From: DASQHM01 sp035632095
GTDB lineage: Bacteria > Pseudomonadota > Alphaproteobacteria > Ferrovibrionales > Ferrovibrionaceae
Length of the DNA stretch: 21,047 bases
Assembly: GCA_035632095.1 (NCBI GenBank)
Contig: DASQHM010000182.1
Location: 1 to 21,047 of the forward strand
Reading direction: 5' to 3'
Shown here: piece after piece, positions 14,201 to 21,047 of the stretch
Layout: each line of letters starts with the position of its first letter
How positions within the stretch are numbered: position 1 is the stretch's first letter
Notes under the pieces: generated by a model
What the model was told of the DNA's origin: nothing
What the model saw: the letters and a program-made list of their open reading frames with translations, nothing else
Database searches by the model: none
Position numbers and translations under genes: made by a program

Positions 14201-15779
14201 GGTTCGCGACCTGTCGCTGGCGTTGCCGAACCGCGCGGCGAAGCGCGCCTTCCGGCCTGCGCCGATGGTCGAGATCCTACGCGGCATCAGTCTCGATCTG
14301 GCGCGCGGCGAATCGCTTGCCGTCGTCGGAGAATCGGGGTCGGGAAAGACCTCGCTTGCGCGCACCCTGTTGCGCCTGTTGCGGCCGACCGGCGGGAGCA
14401 TCGTCTTCGAAGGGCAAGATATTACGCATCTCGACGAAGCGGCGCTCAGGCCATTGCGGGCGCGGCTGCAGATCGTCTTTCAAGACCCGCTATCGGCGCT
14501 CAATCCGCGCCGCCGCGTGATCGACAGCGTCGCCCAGCCGCTGTTTGCGTTCGGCCGGGCGACGGAACAGGGCGACGGACGCCGGCATGCTGAGGAGCTG
14601 CTCGACCTGGTTGGCCTCCCCCGCAGCCTCGGGAAACGCTACCCGCACGAACTGAGTGGCGGCCAACGCCAAAGGGTCGGCATCGCGCGCGCGATCGCCT
14701 TGAAGCCGAGCCTCGTGGTCGCGGATGAGATCGTCTCGGGGCTCGACGTATCGTCGCAGGCCCAGATTTTGGCTCTGTTGCGCGATCTGAAGCGCGATCT
14801 CGGCATTTCGCTCATCTTCATCAGCCACGATTTGTCGGTGGTGCGGATACTTTGCGACCGGCTTTTGGTACTCTCGCAGGGCAAGGCCGTGGAAACCGGA
14901 TCCTGCAGGGATGTCTTCGCCCAGCCGAAACATTCCTATACCCAGGCGCTCCTGGATGCCGTGCCGCTGCCGGTCGTCGAATCCGAGTGGCTGAAACGAA
15001 CCGTGGTCGAAGACGCAATCGAGGATGAAGGAGAAGGTGGCATGCAAGTCAAGGGATGTGTCGCGCTGGTGAGCGGGGCGAACCGCGGCATCGGCAGGGC
15101 GTATGTGGAGGGCCTGGTCGCGGCTGGAGCCAAGAAGGTCTATGCCAGCGCCCGCCGCATGGACGGCGTCGCCGATCTGGTGCGGACGCACGCGGGCAAG
15201 GTCGTCGCGGTCGAACTCGACATCGCCAACGAAAAGTCGGTGGCCGCCGCCGCGGCGCGCTGCACCGATATCACGCTCCTGGTCAACAACGCCGGCGTCA
15301 ATCGCCTGAGCGCGTTCATCGCCGCGCCGAATGTTTCGGCGGCACGGGCTGAGATCGATACCAACTACTTCGGAACCTTGTCCATGTGCCGCGCCTTTGC
15401 GCCGATCCTCAAGGCGAACGGCGGCGGCGCAATCATCAACATGCTGTCGATCCTGGCGCGCGTGAACCTGCCCTTGATGGGATCGCTGTGCGCTTCCAAG
15501 GCGGCGGGTCTCAGCCTCACCCAGGGCATCCGCGCGGAACTTGCGAAACAGGGTACGCAAGTTATGGCCGTATTGCCGGGCGCCGTTGACACCGACATGA
15601 GCCGCGATTTCCCGCCCCCGAAAATGGCGCCGGCCGACGTGGTAAGCGCGGCGCTCGCGGGCCTCCAGCAGGGTGCGGAAGAGGTCTACCCGGGCGACAT
15701 GGCGAGCGGCGTGTCGCAAGGGTTGGCCGCCGATCCGAAGGCGGTGGAAAAGCAGTTCGCCGCCTATCTGCCGGGCTGA
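14193..15779 (+). CDS. Fusion: DppF/OppF-type ABC ATPase and short-chain dehydrogenase domain
   Basis: One uninterrupted 528-codon frame. Residues 1-270 are a DppF-type ATPase: Walker A GESGSGKT (46-53), FQDPLSALNP (96-105), signature LSGGQRQRV (154-162), Walker B LVVADE (174-179; the next residue is Ile where Pro is usual) and SHDLS (211-215). HSYTQALLDAVPLP is where such ATPases normally end. An acidic linker (271-283) joins an SDR domain at 284-528 with SGANRGIG (294-301), NNAG (365-368), S419 and K436. The catalytic Tyr position is Leu432. A good ribosome-binding site and ATG (15042) lie inside, so a free SDR may also be made. ATG 14193 overlaps the previous stop by eight bases. The fusion is direct from sequence; its function is unknown. 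Confidence 0.85.
   Translation: MLEVRDLSLALPNRAAKRAFRPAPMVEILRGISLDLARGESLAVVGESGSGKTSLARTLLRLLRPTGGSIVFEGQDITHLDEAALRPLRARLQIVFQDPLSALNPRRRVIDSVAQPLFAFGRATEQGDGRRHAEELLDLVGLPRSLGKRYPHELSGGQRQRVGIARAIALKPSLVVADEIVSGLDVSSQAQILALLRDLKRDLGISLIFISHDLSVVRILCDRLLVLSQGKAVETGSCRDVFAQPKHSYTQALLDAVPLPVVESEWLKRTVVEDAIEDEGEGGMQVKGCVALVSGANRGIGRAYVEGLVAAGAKKVYASARRMDGVADLVRTHAGKVVAVELDIANEKSVAAAAARCTDITLLVNNAGVNRLSAFIAAPNVSAARAEIDTNYFGTLSMCRAFAPILKANGGGAIINMLSILARVNLPLMGSLCASKAAGLSLTQGIRAELAKQGTQVMAVLPGAVDTDMSRDFPPPKMAPADVVSAALAGLQQGAEEVYPGDMASGVSQGLAADPKAVEKQFAAYLPG
15028..15044 (+). promoter_or_regulatory. Internal ribosome-binding site and start codon of the SDR domain
   Basis: AAGGAG at 15028-15033 lies eight bases before ATG 15042, in the same frame as the ATPase. 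The sequence from this ATG (MQVKGCVALVSGANRGIGRA) is the ordinary N-terminus of a free-standing SDR. It would give a 245-residue protein ending at 15779. It suggests two adjacent genes became fused, with separate SDR translation still possible. Confidence 0.6.
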
Positions 15780-15791
15780 AGCGCGGACAGC

Positions 15792-16649
15792 TCAGGACGC
15801 GGGACGTACCTGATCCGCACCGCCGGAGAAGGCGGCGGCGACTTGGTCTTCGCGCACCTGCGAGCGGCGGCGGGCGACGATCTCCGCCATGATCGACAGC
15901 GCGATCTCGGCCGGCTCGATGCCGTGGATGTCGAGCCCGGCCGGCGCCTTCAGCCGCGCGAGGCGATCTTCTGCGATGCCCCGTTCCCTAAGCTGCGAAA
16001 CCAGTACCTGGGCTTTGCGCCGGCTGCCGACGAACGATACATAGGCCGCATCGCTCGATAGCGCTGCGGCCAAGGCTTCCCGGTCGCGCTTGCCTTGAGT
16101 GGAGACCACGACCCAATCGTCGGACGTGATCTTGAGCGGCGCCAGTTCGAAGCCCTCGTTCCGATCGGTTTCCTTGGCGAAGCCAGGCAAATCCTCGGCC
16201 AAAGCGGCCACGGCGACGCGGTAGCCGACGCGCAACGCCAGATCCGCCACGGCGCCGGCGACAGGCGAGCCGCCGCACACAACGACGCGAGGCGCCTGCC
16301 GCACGGGTTCGACGAACATATCCACCGTGCCGCCGCTTGGGCAAAAACTGCGATGCAGTTCCGTACCATCCACATCGACGGCGGCGGTGACGTCGTCCTT
16401 CGGCATGACGCGAATAAGTCGCGGGCGTCCTTCCTTGATGACGGCGGCAGCAGTCTCCCGAACGGCACGCTGCACGCAGCCACCGCCGAGAAAGCCGCGA
16501 ATCGTGCCGTCGCGCATCACCAGCGCCTTGGCGCCGGCTTTGGCCGACGTCGCGTTTTCCGTGCGCACCACAGTGACCAGGCAAAAATCCTCGCCTTGCG
16601 CCTTGAGCGCAGCGATCTGGGAGAGCGTATCGTCGGGGGAATGGGTCAT
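15792..16649 (-). CDS. coxF: XdhC/CoxF-family molybdenum-cofactor maturation protein
   Basis: A 285-residue cytoplasmic protein of the XdhC-CoxI family, which assists insertion and sulfuration of the molybdenum cofactor in xanthine- and CO-dehydrogenases. The N-terminal domain has FLGGGCVQRAV (53-63) with C58 in the family's conserved GGGCV, and CPSGGTVDMFVEP (103-115). The C-terminal half is a Rossmann-like domain beginning RVVVCGGSPVAGAVADLA (121-138). Position after coxE and a size near that of Oligotropha CoxF (about 280 residues) support CoxF rather than CoxI, though both belong to this family. ATG 16649 is fixed by GGAGG five bases upstream; it starts 11 bases after the coxE stop. It ends 12 bases from the convergent SDR fusion gene. 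Confidence 0.85.
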   Translation of the reverse strand: MTHSPDDTLSQIAALKAQGEDFCLVTVVRTENATSAKAGAKALVMRDGTIRGFLGGGCVQRAVRETAAAVIKEGRPRLIRVMPKDDVTAAVDVDGTELHRSFCPSGGTVDMFVEPVRQAPRVVVCGGSPVAGAVADLALRVGYRVAVAALAEDLPGFAKETDRNEGFELAPLKITSDDWVVVSTQGKRDREALAAALSSDAAYVSFVGSRRKAQVLVSQLRERGIAEDRLARLKAPAGLDIHGIEPAEIALSIMAEIVARRRSQVREDQVAAAFSGGADQVRPAS

Positions 16650-16654
16650 GGCAA

Positions 16655-16659
16655 CCTCC
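16655..16659 (-). promoter_or_regulatory. Ribosome-binding site of coxF
   Basis: GGAGG on the minus strand, five bases before ATG 16649 and just beyond the coxE stop. It decides the start, because the frame is open for 149 further codons through coxE. Confidence 0.7.
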
Positions 16660-16660
16660 G

Positions 16661-17845
16661 TCACAACCGCGCAAATTCGTCTTCGAGCGCCGCCAGGCTC
16701 TCGAGCGAATGCGCCGGGGCAAAGCAGTCCACGTATTGCAAGGCGACCGCCATGGCGCGCGCCACGGGCGCATAATCCTTCCAGCCTAGCAGCGGATTGA
16801 GCCAAATCAGCCTGTAGGCGCGCCGCTTTACGCGCTGCAACTCGACCGCCAAGGCTTCCGGCGGATCGGTGTCGTAGCCGTCGCTGATGACGATCGCGAC
16901 GCTCCGCGAACCCAGGGTCTCCTTGGCGTACCGGTCGTTGAACGCCTTCAACGACGTTGCGATCCTGGTGCCGCCACCGAAGCCTTCGACCAGCAGCGAA
17001 AGCTTGGCCATGGCGATGTTCGCATCGGACTCGCGGAGGACGTCGGCGACACGCACCAGGCGCGTGTGAAACAGGAACGCGTCCGCCCGCAGCCACGTCC
17101 CGATCAGGCCGCGAACGAAGCTCAGGAAGTAGCGGCTGTAGACCTTCATGGAGCCGGACACGTCGAGCAGGACGACAAGCTTGACCGGACGTTCGGGCCG
17201 GTGCTTACGTCGAAGCTCGACCGGTTCGCCGCCGTGCGAAATGCTGCGCCGGATGGTCCGACGAAGGTCGATGATCTCGCCGCGGCGGGACGGCAGGCGG
17301 CGGCGGCTGAGCCGGTAGCGGATGGCGCGGGCGAGCCTCTCGGCGGTGCGCTCGGCCTCGGCCATCTCATCCGGCGTGACGAGGGTTCTCAGATCCGTGC
17401 GCATAAGTGCATCGCCGGCGCTGGCAACGAGCCGGCCGGACGTCTTCTCGCCGTCGCCCTGTCCGATTCCGGGCGCGCGGTCGGTGCGGCCTTGCGCCTC
17501 TGCTTGCTCGTCCGCGGGCAGCACCTTGTCCCAGATGTCCGGGCGCGGCCGGTGGCTGCGCGTGGCGGTGCTTTGGCCCAAGCGTTCGACCGTTCTGAGG
17601 CCGCGCTCGAACCAATAGGCATCGAACAGATCGTCGAACCGCGCCCATTGCTCGCGGCTGCCGGACAGCATGGTCTTCAAGCCCAGGCGGGCCGCGTCCG
17701 CGTTCGGAAATTCGTTGGCAGCGAGGGTCGACAACACCAATTCGGTCTCGCCGGGGCCCACCGCAAACCCGTTCCGGCGCAAATGCGCCATGAAGCCGCT
17801 CATGCGGGCAGCGGCGCCAGCCGGCGGCGGCGTGCCTGCGGCCAT
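16661..17845 (-). CDS. coxE: CoxE-like von Willebrand factor A domain protein
   Basis: A 394-residue VWA-containing protein. The N-terminal region (about 15-90) is the CoxE-type helical segment with GFAVGPGETELVLSTL. A charged, low-complexity middle (100-215) precedes the VWA domain at about 220-390. The metal-ion-dependent adhesion site is complete: D228-S230-S232 in LLDVSGSM, T293 in FGGGTRIA and D322 in ISDGYDTD. In Oligotropha, CoxD and CoxE act together in assembling the copper-sulfur-molybdenum site of CO dehydrogenase; the same role is inferred here. ATG 17845 overlaps the coxD stop as TGATG. The open frame extends 26 codons further, but only over coxD. Confidence 0.9.
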   Translation of the reverse strand: MAAGTPPPAGAAARMSGFMAHLRRNGFAVGPGETELVLSTLAANEFPNADAARLGLKTMLSGSREQWARFDDLFDAYWFERGLRTVERLGQSTATRSHRPRPDIWDKVLPADEQAEAQGRTDRAPGIGQGDGEKTSGRLVASAGDALMRTDLRTLVTPDEMAEAERTAERLARAIRYRLSRRRLPSRRGEIIDLRRTIRRSISHGGEPVELRRKHRPERPVKLVVLLDVSGSMKVYSRYFLSFVRGLIGTWLRADAFLFHTRLVRVADVLRESDANIAMAKLSLLVEGFGGGTRIATSLKAFNDRYAKETLGSRSVAIVISDGYDTDPPEALAVELQRVKRRAYRLIWLNPLLGWKDYAPVARAMAVALQYVDCFAPAHSLESLAALEDEFARL

Positions 17846-18726
17846 CACGCCACCTTGCCGACGATCCGCGCGGTCACTTCGCGCGGGACGGCTTTGAGGT
17901 CGGCTTCCGTCTTCAGCAGACACGCCAGGCTCGCTTGAATCGTGACTGGATCGCCGTCAATGGACCTGACGTCGAGCCCGACCAGCGCCCGCGCCCAGTC
18001 GAGCGTTTCGGCGATGCCGGGTTTCTTCTCCAATGCTTCGCGCCGCAGGAGCTGCACGAAACGGACGACCTGCTCGGCCAGGCGGCGATCGATGCCGGGA
18101 AGGCGGGCATGGACGATGGCGAGCTCTTTTCGCTCGTCGGGAAAATCGAGATAGCTATAGAGGCAACGCCGCCGGAGCGCGTCGGACAGGGCGCGCGTGC
18201 CGTTCGACGTCAATATGACGTGTGGCGTCGATTTGGCCGCGATGGTGCCCAATTCCGGAACGGTGATCTGGAAGTCGGAAAGGATCTCCAGAAGGAACGC
18301 CTCGAACTCCTCATCGGCTCGATCGATCTCGTCGATCAGCAACACGGGCGGTTTCGTCTGCGAGATGGCTTCCAGGAGGGGCCGCCGCAGCAGATAGTCT
18401 TCCGAGAAGATATGGCGCTCGATCTGGTCGGACGGCATGGCATCCCGTTCGTGCGCGCGAATCGCCAAGAGCTGACGCTGGTAGTTCCATTCGTAGATGG
18501 TGGCGTTGGCGTCGAGGCCCTCGTAGCACTGCAGCCGGATCAACCGCGTATCGAGCACCTTCGCCAGCGCCTTGCCGACGTCCGTCTTGCCGACGCCGGC
18601 TTCGCCTTCGAGCAGCAGCGGCCGCTGCAGGCCGACGGCGAGGGACAGGGCCATGGCGAGACTGTCGTCGGCGATGTAGCCCACTCCGGCCAGGTCGCGT
18701 TGCAGCGGCGCGTATTCGAGCTTCAT
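17845..18726 (-). CDS. coxD: MoxR-type AAA+ ATPase, CoxD
   Basis: A 293-residue cytoplasmic AAA+ chaperone of the MoxR family. Walker A GEAGVGKT is at 41-48, Walker B LLIDEIDRAD at 129-138, sensor 1 ILTSNGTR around N175 and an arginine cluster RRRC at 185-188. The phrase YEGLDANATIYEWNYQRQLL (68-87) is characteristic of CoxD-like members. In Oligotropha, CoxD is needed for sulfuration and copper insertion at the CO dehydrogenase active site. GGAG lies seven bases before the ATG. It sits 62 bases after coxL and overlaps coxE by one base. MoxR ATPases typically act with VWA partners, matching the neighbour. Confidence 0.92.
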   Translation of the reverse strand: MKLEYAPLQRDLAGVGYIADDSLAMALSLAVGLQRPLLLEGEAGVGKTDVGKALAKVLDTRLIRLQCYEGLDANATIYEWNYQRQLLAIRAHERDAMPSDQIERHIFSEDYLLRRPLLEAISQTKPPVLLIDEIDRADEEFEAFLLEILSDFQITVPELGTIAAKSTPHVILTSNGTRALSDALRRRCLYSYLDFPDERKELAIVHARLPGIDRRLAEQVVRFVQLLRREALEKKPGIAETLDWARALVGLDVRSIDGDPVTIQASLACLLKTEADLKAVPREVTARIVGKVA

Positions 18727-18788
18727 GCCTTAGCTCCGGGCGCGGCCGATTTCAGTTTGCCGGCCGGTCGCGCCCGAGAGTATCGCAT

Positions 18789-21047
<2,259 letters not shown>

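Noticed and set aside
15776..15795. Possible bidirectional terminator between the convergent SDR fusion gene and coxF
   Set aside because: Only 12 bases separate the stops, and I found no stem-loop with a U tract there.

Overview
The window reads as the chromosome of a GC-rich alphaproteobacterium. A Hyphomicrobiales/Rhizobiales-type organism is the best guess, from gene content and protein style: a four-helix membrane class III nucleotide cyclase, a fused LivM-LivG transporter, a Tat-exported peptide-binding protein, and a CO dehydrogenase cluster close to that of Oligotropha. No ribosomal marker is present, so the taxonomy is inference.

Left part (1-3860): a patchwork. It opens with what looks like a decayed initiator tRNA (3' half including CCA) followed by a rho-independent terminator. 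Next comes a broken piece of a NodT/TolC-type outer-membrane efflux protein, an intact zinc alcohol dehydrogenase, an intact membrane adenylate/guanylate cyclase, a remnant of an Rhs/YD-repeat protein abutting the cyclase stop codon, and a small TfoX N-terminal-domain protein on the minus strand. Three kinds of gene debris within 3.3 kb suggest an old integration or rearrangement zone.

Middle-left (3860-9637, minus strand): one apparent operon, read right to left: livH permease, fused livM-livG (permease plus ATPase), livF ATPase, a periplasmic branched-chain-amino-acid-type binding protein, then a TauD/TfdA Fe(II)/2-oxoglutarate dioxygenase. The layout suggests uptake of a small organic compound followed by oxidation, substrate unknown.

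Middle-right (9881-15779, plus strand), divergent from the liv operon across a 243-base gap: a complete peptide/nickel-type (Dpp/Opp) ABC importer with Tat-exported binding protein, two permeases and two ATPases, mostly with overlapping starts and stops. The last ATPase is fused in frame to a short-chain dehydrogenase (SDR) domain. The old SDR ribosome-binding site and ATG are still present inside the fused frame, and the SDR catalytic tyrosine is replaced by leucine. This is the most unusual object in the window.

Right part (21047-15792, minus strand): coxL (N-terminus cut off by the window end), coxD, coxE and coxF, in the order of the Oligotropha cox cluster. CoxL carries the form I active-site loop AYRCSFR, marking it as a genuine aerobic CO dehydrogenase large subunit rather than a form II relative. 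coxM and coxS are expected just outside the window. The cox genes meet the Dpp-SDR operon tail to tail with 12 bases between.
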